A stretch of 5,052 nt of DNA, taken from an uncultured Opitutia bacterium. GTDB lineage: Bacteria > Verrucomicrobiota > Verrucomicrobiia > Opitutales > UBA953. The translations under genes and the position numbers were made by a program. Of the stretch, positions 1 to 5,052 are shown one piece after another. Under the pieces are notes generated by a model, which saw only the letters and a program-made list of their open reading frames with translations, was not told the DNA's origin and did no database searches. Where the stretch lies: positions 1-5,052 of the forward strand of contig CAIYAN010000160.1 in NCBI GenBank assembly GCA_903924185.1, given 5' to 3'. The first letter of the stretch is position 1, and every line of letters starts with the position of its first letter.

Positions 1-1221
1 CTTGGCCACTTCCTCGCCGCCATAAACGAGTGCATACTTCGCACCCGCGGTTTCGGCCTGTTGGGCAAGCTTACCAAATTTTCCATCGCGTAAATTATAC
101 TCAACGCGAAAACCCGCGCGACGGAGGTTGGCGACGTCTTCCAAGGCTGCATTCCGGGCATCCGGACCGAGCACCATGACAAAGAAGTCCGGGCCGTCGG
201 CATACGCCGGGATGAGTTTCTTGGCTTCGAGTAAGTCACGCAGGGTCACATCACCCATCCCAAAACCGACGGCCGGAAGATCCGGACCGCCCAGCTTCTT
301 GACCAGGGCATCATAACGACCGCCACCCGCCAAGGCGCGCGCTTCACCACCCGTTTCAAAGGCCTCGAAGACAAAGCCTGTGTAATAGGCCAAACCGCGG
401 ACGATCGTAAGGTCCATCACGATGCATTCACCGAAGCCCATGGACTTGAGCGTACCGAGTAAATGATTCCATTCTTCTAGTCGCGCCAGCATCGCGGCAT
501 CGCCGGCAGCGAGCGTCGCAAGGTCCTCGAGTGAGCGGGTCGCGGCAAAGGCCCGCGCAGCCGCCAAGGTCTTCTCCGCGTCGCAAGCCGTGCCGACCAA
601 CGCGGCCGTCATGGCGGTGGCTAAGTCGCTGGGGGAGCCACGTTCCAGTTTATCGACCACGCCCAGCACAGCCGTCGCGTTGGCTTCGGGGACGCCAACG
701 CTCGCGAGGTAGCGAAACCAAAGCGTGCGGTCGGAAATACGGATGCGAAAGTCCTGCTGCGTCAGGCCGAAACCCAAAAGACAATCGGCGCAGAGTGCGA
801 TGAGCTCCGCATCGGCGGCAGGACCAGCCTCACCCAGCAAGTCGGCATTCAGCTGATAGAAAGCACGAAGGCGGCCTTTCTGCGGCTTCTCGTAACGGTA
901 GTTCTCACCGATGGCGAACCAGCGGATGGGCTTGGCCATGCCGTTAGCGCGGGCGCCGACCATGCGGGCCAGCGAAGGCGTCATCTCGGGACGGAGGCTA
1001 ACCTGGCGGCCGCCCTTATCTTCAAAGTTAAATAACTGGCGGACAATCTCTTCGCCGGACTTCTCGGTAAAAAGTTCCAAGGGCTCGAGCACCGGCGATT
1101 CCCACTCACGGAAACCATAACGGCGGCAGGCTTGGCGCCACACGTCAAAGATGTGCCCTAAGACCGCACGGTCTTCAGGATAGAACTCCCGGAAGCCGGG
1201 CAGCGTTCGAATGTCGGACAT
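1..1221 (-). CDS. hisS: Histidyl-tRNA synthetase, 3' end cut by window edge
   Basis: Class II aminoacyl-tRNA synthetase that charges tRNA-His with histidine in the cytoplasm, using ATP. The window holds 407 codons from the ATG; the frame runs off the left edge, so roughly the last 30-50 residues are probably missing. Visible marks are motif 2 as RPEMTPSLARM (about residues 78-87), the YEKPQKGRLRAFYQ segment after it (110-123), the HisRS-specific loop VRGLAYYTGFVFE (274-286), the glycine-rich GGGRYDAL (299-306) and motif 3 as GFGMGD (319-324). An alpha/beta anticodon-binding domain begins near residue 345. The complete histidine loops and the anticodon domain argue against the paralogue HisZ. 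The start MSDIRTLPGFREFYP fits the family N-terminus. No clear Shine-Dalgarno precedes it, and it lies 15 bp after the HU/IHF stop, so translation may be coupled. Identity is firm. Confidence 0.95.
   Translation of the reverse strand, partial: MSDIRTLPGFREFYPEDRAVLGHIFDVWRQACRRYGFREWESPVLEPLELFTEKSGEEIVRQLFNFEDKGGRQVSLRPEMTPSLARMVGARANGMAKPIRWFAIGENYRYEKPQKGRLRAFYQLNADLLGEAGPAADAELIALCADCLLGFGLTQQDFRIRISDRTLWFRYLASVGVPEANATAVLGVVDKLERGSPSDLATAMTAALVGTACDAEKTLAAARAFAATRSLEDLATLAAGDAAMLARLEEWNHLLGTLKSMGFGECIVMDLTIVRGLAYYTGFVFEAFETGGEARALAGGGRYDALVKKLGGPDLPAVGFGMGDVTLRDLLEAKKLIPAYADGPDFFVMVLGPDARNAALEDVANLRRAGFRVEYNLRDGKFGKLAQQAETAGAKYALVYGGEEVAK
1160..1175. repeat. Near-perfect palindrome inside the 5' end of hisS
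   Basis: AAGACCG and its exact reverse complement CGGTCTT are separated by only CA, giving 7-bp arms. It sits 46-61 nt inside the hisS coding sequence. In RNA it could form a 6-bp stem with a tetraloop. It may be chance, because it is read as ordinary codons (E-D-R-A-V-L). Confidence 0.4.
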
Positions 1222-1236
1222 TGAAAGTCGGGAAAC

Positions 1237-1572
1237 TTACGACTGCGGCTGCTCGGGAGCGGCGTCCGTCTTCTCAACGTTATACGACTTGAGCTTGGCC
1301 TTCAGTTCCTTGCCGGCCTTGAATTTGATGACCGCACGCTTCGGAATGACGACGTCGGTCTCTGGGCGGTTCGGATTGCGACCAATGCGGCTCTTGCGAA
1401 CCTGAACCTGGAAGACGCCGAAGTTGCGCAACTCAACATCGCGACCGGACAAGAGCGCCTCGCTGATAGCATCCAAGGTCAGCTGCACGCTGTCGCGGAT
1501 GTGCTTTTGCGGGTAGCCCTTTTCGGTAAAGATCTTTAGGACGATTTCCCGCTTGGTGAGGTTGTCGGACAT
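1237..1572 (-). CDS. HU/IHF-family DNA-binding protein
   Basis: Small nucleoid-associated protein expected to dimerise and bend DNA. The 111-residue product opens with MSDNLTKREIVLKIF (helix 1) and continues through the helical dimerisation part to about residue 45. It then shows the family signature ELRNFGVFQVQVRKSRIGRNP, with the DNA-intercalating proline at about residue 67 in the beta arm, and closes with IPKRAVIKFKAGKELK (76-91). The core ends near residue 98. About 13 further residues (VEKTDAAPEQPQS) form a polar tail beyond the usual length of 90-100. I chose the ATG at 1572 because it begins the conserved domain; an in-frame ATG 63 nt upstream would add unconserved residues. No good Shine-Dalgarno is visible. 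The sequence alone does not decide between HU and IHF alpha or beta, so no symbol is given. It sits 15 bp upstream of hisS. Confidence 0.93.
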   Translation of the reverse strand: MSDNLTKREIVLKIFTEKGYPQKHIRDSVQLTLDAISEALLSGRDVELRNFGVFQVQVRKSRIGRNPNRPETDVVIPKRAVIKFKAGKELKAKLKSYNVEKTDAAPEQPQS

Positions 1573-1601
1573 AGAGGTTCGTAAGTGTTGATAGACAAAG
1601 G

Positions 1602-1619
1602 CATGGGAAACGCCCCATG
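1602..1619. repeat. Inverted repeat CATGGG-N6-CCCATG upstream of the HU/IHF gene
   Basis: A perfect 6-bp dyad with a 6-nt spacer (AAACGC on the plus strand), lying 30-47 bp upstream of the HU/IHF start codon. It could be a leader hairpin or an operator. The dyad is directly visible; any function is inference. Confidence 0.45.
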
Positions 1620-1635
1620 GCAACACCGCACCCAC

Positions 1636-1674
1636 AAAAAAAGGCTATTCGAGGTTCTGCACCTGCTCCCGAAT
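1636..1674 (-). terminator. Possible intrinsic terminator at the end of yicC
   Basis: On the minus strand, ATTCGGG can pair with CTCGAAT across a 14-nt loop (7 pairs, one of them G-U). Four nucleotides later comes a run of seven T. The stem lies inside the last yicC codons, which encode the conserved REQVQN C-terminus, so the pairing may be a by-product of coding. The T run directly after the stop codon is the stronger element. If real, it would separate trpB-yicC from the HU/IHF-hisS pair. Confidence 0.35.
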
Positions 1675-2526
1675 CCGCTCGATCTCGGTTTTAGCCTCTA
1701 AAACGGCCTGGGTGGTGGGTATTTCGGCCGCCTTACTCCCAACGGTATTAACCTCCCGAAGAAGTTCTTGGACGAGGAAATCGAGTTTTCGGCCACTTTT
1801 CTCGACCTTCAACTCATTGGCAAACTGCAGGATATGGCTTTTGAGGCGGACGACCTCCTCGGTGATATCGCAGCGGTCGGCGAAGAGCGCGAGCTCCTTG
1901 AGGACGCGCTCATCGGAAGGATCGAGACTCAGGCCGGCTTCCTGTAGGCGTTTCAGTAGGGCCGCTCGATGCCGCTTCGGTGCCTCCCGCTCGCCTACTT
2001 CCATGTCCGCGACGAGGGCGGAAATTTTCTGCAAGCGGGCGCTGAGGTCGGTGACCAGACTGCGTCCTTCGGCCTCACGCATCGCTACCAACTGATTCAA
2101 GGCGGCGGCAAAGCCCTGGGCGACGGCGACTTCACAAGTTTCTAGGGTCGGCAAGGGAGCGCGCCCGGTGCGTTTGCTTTCAGCGAGCTGCAGCAGCAGG
2201 CGAGCATCGGGTTCGAAAGGAACGCCCGCCCGTGCAGCGAGGCCACGCAGATCGGCCAAAGTGTTCAGCACCGCCTCATCATCCCACGCGGTCGTAGTCG
2301 GCTTGGCGGCCACATCGGCAAAAGTCACCCGCACCGTCACCTTACCGCGGACCAGTCGGGCCCGGATCCACGGTGCCGACAGCGTCTCCAGCGACGCCCA
2401 TTCCTCCGGCGCGTAGCAGGAGACTTGTAGGTTCTTCTGATTGACCGTAGCGATTTCAACGGAGAGGCGACGGTCAGGGAGGTTGATTTCTCCGCGACCG
2501 AAACCCGTCATCGAAGTCGCCGCCAT
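1645..2526 (-). CDS. yicC: YicC/YloC-family endoribonuclease
   Basis: Product of 293 residues, the normal family length. The N-terminal domain begins with the hallmark MTGFGRGE (6-13) and holds RGKVTVRVTF (60-69). The C-terminal DUF1732-type part shows MREAEGRSLVTDL (149-161), ERVLKELALFADRCDITEEVVRL (from about 206) followed by SHILQF, then GRKLDFLVQELLRE and NTVGSKA (245-266), ending in IREQVQNLE. E. coli YicC and B. subtilis YloC are reported to be RNA endonucleases; E. coli YicC acts on the small RNA RyhB. The usual NHR after the first strands is NQK here (29-31), a small departure. The ATG at 2526 is 2 bp after the trpB stop; an ATG 15 nt further in, directly at MTGFGR, is an alternative start. 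Tight spacing and no strong Shine-Dalgarno suggest translational coupling to trpB. In many bacteria yicC neighbours gmk; that is not seen here. Confidence 0.94.
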   Translation of the reverse strand: MAATSMTGFGRGEINLPDRRLSVEIATVNQKNLQVSCYAPEEWASLETLSAPWIRARLVRGKVTVRVTFADVAAKPTTTAWDDEAVLNTLADLRGLAARAGVPFEPDARLLLQLAESKRTGRAPLPTLETCEVAVAQGFAAALNQLVAMREAEGRSLVTDLSARLQKISALVADMEVGEREAPKRHRAALLKRLQEAGLSLDPSDERVLKELALFADRCDITEEVVRLKSHILQFANELKVEKSGRKLDFLVQELLREVNTVGSKAAEIPTTQAVLEAKTEIERIREQVQNLE

Positions 2527-2528
2527 AC

Positions 2529-3764
2529 TCAGAGCTTGATTTCGACGCCCATCGCACGAGCGGCACTCCACACGTCCTTATCGCCGCGGCCGGAGAGGTT
2601 GATGAGCACGATATTCGTGCGTGGTCCGTCCGCCGCGACCTTGCAACCGTGGGCGATAGCATGACTCGACTCCAGCGCCGGAATGATACCCTCGGTACAC
2701 GAAAGCAGCTTGAAGGCGTCGAGGCATTCCTGGTCATTCGCATAGGCGAACTCAATACGACCCTTATCGTGGTAATAGGCATGCTCGGGGCCGACGGCGG
2801 CGTAATCCAAGCCCGCGGAGACGGAATGGGTCCCTTCAATCTGCCCTTCGCTGTTCTGTAAAATATGGGTCATGCAACCCTGCAACACGCCCAAGCGTCC
2901 ACCGGCGAAACGCGCGGCATGTTCGCCTGTCTTGATGGCGCGGCCACCCGCTTCGACGCCAATCAGCTGGACGCCCGGTTCGTCGAGATACTCAAAGAAC
3001 GAACCGATGGCATTCGAGCCGCCACCGACGCAGGCCACGACGGTGTCGGGCAAGCGGTCTTCAGCCCGAATCATCTGCTGCTTGGACTCGAGCGAAATGA
3101 TCCGATGGAAATCGCGGACCATCATGGGATACGGATGTGAACCATAAGCCGTGCCCAAAATATAATGCGTATCGCGCACATTGGTCACCCAATCGCGCAT
3201 GGCCTCATTGACGGCCTCTTTCAACGTTCGTTGACCCGCCTCGACGCCACGGACCTCTGCGCCCATGAGACGCATTCGGTAAACATTAAGTGCTTGGCGT
3301 TCCATGTCCGTCGCACCCATATAAATGACGCACTTTAGGCCAAAACGGGCGCAGACGGCGGCGGTCGCGGTGCCGTGCTGACCGGCGCCGGTTTCGGCGA
3401 TGATGCGCTTCTTGCCCATGCGGACGGCGAGTAAGGCTTGGCCGATGACGTTGTTGATCTTATGGGCCCCAGTGTGGAGCATATCCTCGCGCTTGAGGTA
3501 AATCTTAGAGCCACCGCAGTGTTTGGTGAGCGCCTCGGCGTAATAGAGGCCCGTGGGGCGGCCGGCATATTCCACCAACATGTCCGCGTAGGCTTTCTGA
3601 AAGGCGGGATCGCGCCGGGCCTCATCGTAAGCCTTGGTTAAGTCGAGCAAAGGAGTCATTAATGTCTCGGGGACATACATGCCGCCGAATTGGCCGAAAC
3701 GGCCATGAACGTCGGGAACCTGGAAGCGAGGCTCGGTGGTCGGGATAAGGCTGGAGGCCGACAT
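2529..3764 (-). CDS. trpB: Tryptophan synthase beta chain
   Basis: PLP-dependent enzyme that condenses indole with L-serine to give L-tryptophan, normally in an alpha2-beta2 complex with TrpA. The 411-residue length is normal. All key sites are present: GRFGQFGGMYVPE at the N-terminus (21-33), the PLP Schiff-base lysine K102 in HTGAHKINN, catalytic E124 in AETGAGQHG, the phosphate-binding GGGSN (247-251), D320 in SVSAGLD, E365 in PALESSH, and S391 in NLSGRGDKD, which contacts the pyridine nitrogen. Spacing matches E. coli K87, E109, D305, E350 and S377 with a shift of 14-15. This is the TrpA-partnered type 1 beta chain, not the longer TrpB2. The start is the ATG preceding SASSLIPTTEPRF, backed by GGAG 8 nt upstream. 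The frame stays open further upstream, but only as antisense to uppP. trpA is not downstream; yicC follows instead. Confidence 0.97.
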   Translation of the reverse strand: MSASSLIPTTEPRFQVPDVHGRFGQFGGMYVPETLMTPLLDLTKAYDEARRDPAFQKAYADMLVEYAGRPTGLYYAEALTKHCGGSKIYLKREDMLHTGAHKINNVIGQALLAVRMGKKRIIAETGAGQHGTATAAVCARFGLKCVIYMGATDMERQALNVYRMRLMGAEVRGVEAGQRTLKEAVNEAMRDWVTNVRDTHYILGTAYGSHPYPMMVRDFHRIISLESKQQMIRAEDRLPDTVVACVGGGSNAIGSFFEYLDEPGVQLIGVEAGGRAIKTGEHAARFAGGRLGVLQGCMTHILQNSEGQIEGTHSVSAGLDYAAVGPEHAYYHDKGRIEFAYANDQECLDAFKLLSCTEGIIPALESSHAIAHGCKVAADGPRTNIVLINLSGRGDKDVWSAARAMGVEIKL

Positions 3765-3772
3765 AAAGTGTT

Positions 3773-3776
3773 CTCC
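3773..3776 (-). promoter_or_regulatory. Shine-Dalgarno sequence of trpB
   Basis: GGAG on the minus strand, 8 nt before the trpB ATG. This is the best-placed ribosome binding site in the window, and it decides the start at 3764 over the longer open frame. Confidence 0.65.
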
Positions 3777-3798
3777 GATAAAGCGAGAAGCTCTCGGA

Positions 3799-3835
3799 AG
3801 GGCAAGCGACAAGGTCACATCGCAGGTCTTGCCCT
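3799..3835. repeat. Inverted repeat in the trpB/uppP divergent intergenic region
   Basis: AGGGCAAG (3799-3806) and its exact reverse complement CTTGCCCT (3828-3835) flank 21 bp. Arm centres are 29 bp apart, close to three helical turns. The dyad lies 35 bp upstream of trpB and 28 bp upstream of uppP. It could be an operator for a regulator acting on both genes, or a leader hairpin. A smaller dyad, CGAGA-AGC-TCTCG, lies next to it at 3784-3796. No clear sigma-70 promoter was found for either gene here. Confidence 0.5.
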
Positions 3836-3855
3836 GCCCTGCTATCCCGACCATT

Positions 3856-3862
3856 AGGAAGG
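3856..3862 (+). promoter_or_regulatory. Purine-rich ribosome binding site of uppP
   Basis: AGGAAGG ends 1 nt before the uppP ATG, and its AGGA core is 4 nt from it. The spacing is tighter than ideal, but no comparable motif precedes the alternative in-frame ATGs at 3912 and 3951. It therefore favours the long start that includes the leader peptide. Confidence 0.45.
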
Positions 3863-3863
3863 C

Positions 3864-4829
3864 ATGCGTGGCCTTTGCCTCCTCTTGCTGACTCTCTGGG
3901 CGCCACTGTCGATGGCGGACTCGACATCGACCCATACCCAAGAAATCAGCATGGAAGAGGCCCGCGCCCAGTTTACCACCACCCGCGTCATCGTGACCGG
4001 AGTCGTCGAAGGCGTCACGGAATTCCTGCCCGTTTCTTCGACGGGACACATGATTATCAGCGACCGCCTTCTGGGCGTTGACAACGATGAGCACAAAGTC
4101 GTGCGGGGCGTGGTCGATCGCAAAGGGCGACCCGTCAATCTGGATCGTATTGCCGATGACTACATCGTTATCATCCAGCTGGGCGCCATCCTCGCGGTAC
4201 TCGTCGTCTTCTTCGACCGGCTGCGTCAACTCGTCTTAGGATTAGTTAGACTCGAACGCCCTGCCCTGGCGCTCACGCAGTCTATCGCGATCGCCTTCGT
4301 ACCCGCCGCCGTGCTGGGCTTCTTCCTCAAGGCTTACATACCCTTTAGCATCGAGATTGTTGCGCTGGCACTCATCGCGGGCGGGGTCGTCATTCTGTTC
4401 GCCGAACGCCACCTACCGAAGCACGCGGTGCAACCGGACGAAGTCCTGCGCCTCAGCTGGAAACAGTCGCTAACGATTGGCCTCTGCCAATGCGTCGCCC
4501 TCATCCCAGGAACGAGTCGTTCGCTGGCGACAATCCTCGGCGGCCGCTGGGCGGGCCTCTCCGCCGCGGCGGCGACTGAGTTCTCGTTCTTGGTTGGGTT
4601 GGCCATCCTTTCCGCTGCATCGCTCTATAAGCTCTACGCCCTCGGTCCAGCCGTCACGCAGGTCTACCCCTTAGGCAGTGCTGGCCTCGGCCTAATTATT
4701 GCGGCCGTGGCCGCCTTCCTCTCGGTCAAATGGATGGTGGGCTTCATCATGCGTCGCGGCATGGGCCCCTTCGCCTGGTACCGTATCGCCCTCGGTACTG
4801 CCATCCTGGCTTGGGCTATGGCGACCTAA
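3864..4829 (+). CDS. uppP: Undecaprenyl-diphosphate phosphatase (BacA/UppP family)
   Basis: Integral membrane enzyme that removes a phosphate from undecaprenyl diphosphate to regenerate the lipid carrier used for peptidoglycan and other envelope polymers; known family members give bacitracin resistance. The first signature is GVVEGVTEFLPVSSTGHMII (46-65), with E49, E53 and H62 matching E. coli E17, E21 and H30. The second is IPGTSRS (214-220), with R219 matching R174. Hydrophobic segments lie near 99-118, 137-155, 161-180, 236-255, 270-288 and 303-320. Two features are odd. First, there are about 30 extra N-terminal residues, including a hydrophobic leader (LCLLLLTLWAPL) ending in SMA, a plausible signal peptidase I site after residue 18. 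Second, the loop between the first signature and VIIQLGAILAV is about 20 residues longer than in E. coli. If the leader is not translated, ATG 3951 (Met30) gives a family-like N-terminus. The gene is divergent from trpB and upstream of mreB. Confidence 0.94.
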   Translation: MRGLCLLLLTLWAPLSMADSTSTHTQEISMEEARAQFTTTRVIVTGVVEGVTEFLPVSSTGHMIISDRLLGVDNDEHKVVRGVVDRKGRPVNLDRIADDYIVIIQLGAILAVLVVFFDRLRQLVLGLVRLERPALALTQSIAIAFVPAAVLGFFLKAYIPFSIEIVALALIAGGVVILFAERHLPKHAVQPDEVLRLSWKQSLTIGLCQCVALIPGTSRSLATILGGRWAGLSAAAATEFSFLVGLAILSAASLYKLYALGPAVTQVYPLGSAGLGLIIAAVAAFLSVKWMVGFIMRRGMGPFAWYRIALGTAILAWAMAT

Positions 4830-4852
4830 GGGAGGAAGACTGCACAAATGCC

Positions 4853-4873
4853 CCCGCCTCAAGGCCTTGCGGG
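4853..4873. repeat. Palindrome CAAGGCCTTG with GC-rich flanks after uppP
   Basis: The 10-bp perfect palindrome CAAGGCCTTG (4860-4869) is flanked by CCCG (4853-4856) and CGGG (4870-4873), which can extend a hairpin with a 3-nt bulge. It starts 24 nt after the uppP stop. No T run follows, so it is not called a terminator. Confidence 0.35.
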
Positions 4874-4881
4874 TGCGGCCA

Positions 4882-4921
4882 GCGGACAGCCTAGCCCAAG
4901 TTATTCCCAGTAGGGGTCCGC
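4882..4921. repeat. Interrupted hairpin in the uppP-mreB spacer
   Basis: GCGGAC (4882-4887) pairs with GTCCGC (4916-4921). Inside it, CCTA (4890-4893) pairs with TAGG (4911-4914), leaving a 17-nt loop and a small ag/g internal loop. The total is 10 pairs. It could be an mRNA structure after uppP or part of the mreB control region. Confidence 0.4.
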
Positions 4922-4926
4922 CGCTT

Positions 4927-4949
4927 AACCCTTTGGGCAAAAGGGGTTT
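4927..4949 (+). terminator. Weak terminator-like hairpin before mreB
   Basis: CCCTTT (4929-4934) pairs with AAAGGG (4940-4945) across the 5-nt loop GGGCA. AA and TT can add two pairs around one bulged G. Only three T follow, so it is weak as an intrinsic terminator for uppP. It could equally be a leader hairpin of mreB if transcription starts upstream. Confidence 0.25.
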
Positions 4950-4956
4950 GACTCCC

Positions 4957-4980
4957 TTATTCATAGGTTATTCATAGAGG
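4957..4980. repeat. Tandem direct repeat TTATTCATAG in the mreB leader
   Basis: TTATTCATAG occurs at 4957-4966 and again at 4968-4977, offset by 11 bp, about one helical turn. Each copy is followed by GG or AGG. The second copy ends in AGAGG, 15 nt before the mreB ATG, which is too far for an ordinary Shine-Dalgarno. The repeat is AT-rich in a GC-rich setting, as expected for a promoter or regulator site, but no factor is recognised. Confidence 0.5.
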
Positions 4981-4995
4981 AAACCAACCCATCTG

Positions 4996-5052
4996 ATGTT
5001 CAAGCGCTTCCCCGGGCTATTCACGCAAGCCATCGGCATCGACCTCGGTACC
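4996..5052 (+). CDS. mreB: Rod shape-determining protein MreB, N-terminal fragment
   Basis: Only 19 codons are visible: MFKRFPGLFTQAIGIDLGT, running off the right edge. The pattern of a short basic-hydrophobic N-terminus followed by IGIDLGT is that of MreB, the bacterial actin homologue that forms membrane-bound filaments and directs lateral peptidoglycan synthesis. IDLGT is the phosphate-1 motif of the actin/Hsp70 ATPase fold. DnaK usually starts IIGIDLGTT without such a leader, and FtsA and ParM differ, so MreB is the best reading. The amphipathic MFKRFPGLF stretch resembles the membrane-targeting N-terminus known in some MreBs. The start at 4996 follows an in-frame TAG at 4975. The upstream uppP shares the peptidoglycan theme. 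The short fragment limits certainty. Confidence 0.8.
   Translation, partial: MFKRFPGLFTQAIGIDLGT

Noticed and set aside
1..1221. HisZ, the ATP phosphoribosyltransferase regulatory subunit, as an alternative to HisRS
   Set aside because: The protein keeps the tRNA synthetase motifs, the histidine-binding loops and the beginning of an anticodon-binding domain, which HisZ lacks.
1573..1635. A 21-residue N-terminal extension of the HU/IHF protein
   Set aside because: The added residues are not part of the family fold and span the dyad at 1602-1619; the conserved domain begins at the ATG at 1572.
2168..2416. Plus-strand open frames opposite yicC, hisS and trpB (for example at 531-803, 1712-2095, 2168-2416 and 2865-3140)
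   Set aside because: These are low-complexity, Arg/Ser/Ala/Pro-rich readings of the opposite strand of well-recognised genes, as GC-rich coding DNA commonly produces; no family features.
3777..3805. A trpB promoter made of TTGCCC, a 17-bp spacer and TTTATC on the minus strand
   Set aside because: The match is poor (4/6 and 3/6), and the predicted transcript would begin after the GGAG ribosome binding site, removing it from the mRNA.
3765..4229. A 155-codon open N-terminal extension of trpB, antisense to uppP
   Set aside because: The extra peptide matches nothing in TrpB, lies wholly opposite uppP or in the intergenic region, and the GGAG plus conserved N-terminus support the ATG at 3764.
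4692..4964. Open frames on both strands across the uppP-mreB spacer
   Set aside because: They overlap the end of uppP in other frames, have no recognisable domain, and the spacer part looks non-coding with several inverted repeats.
4948..4975. An mreB promoter with TTGACT as -35 and ATTCAT as -10, 16 bp apart
   Set aside because: The -35 is good (5/6), but the -10 matches only 3/6, and the start site would fall downstream of the AGAGG sequence. Not strong enough to annotate.

Overview
The window reads as chromosomal housekeeping DNA from a moderately GC-rich bacterium. The Opitutae branch of Verrucomicrobiota is my best guess. It rests on the look of the proteins (a HisRS with RPEMTP and GFGMGD motif variants, and a UppP with a leader peptide and an enlarged first loop) and on the weak or absent Shine-Dalgarno sequences at several starts. 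No sequence search was possible, so the taxonomy is inference. There are six protein genes: four complete, and two cut by the window edges. I see no transposase, phage gene, CRISPR array, tRNA or rRNA.

Left part, minus strand, read from right to left: trpB (tryptophan synthase beta chain), yicC (YicC/YloC-family endoribonuclease), a HU/IHF-family DNA-bending protein, and hisS (histidyl-tRNA synthetase, C-terminal end missing at the left edge). trpB and yicC are 2 bp apart, and the HU/IHF gene and hisS are 15 bp apart, so each pair is probably co-transcribed. The 72-bp gap between the two pairs holds a 7-T tract preceded by a possible hairpin, and an 18-bp dyad. The four genes may therefore be two transcription units rather than one.

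Right part, plus strand: uppP (undecaprenyl-diphosphate phosphatase) is divergent from trpB across a 99-bp intergenic region with an 8-bp inverted repeat. After a 166-bp spacer rich in inverted repeats comes the start of mreB (rod-shape actin homologue, 19 codons visible). uppP recycles the lipid carrier for peptidoglycan precursors and MreB guides peptidoglycan insertion, so this side is a small cell-envelope neighbourhood.

I found no convincing unknown system. The points worth a second look are modest: the unusual UppP N-terminus and loop insertion, the separation of trpB from other trp genes and its pairing with yicC, and several unexplained dyads and a tandem repeat in the intergenic regions.
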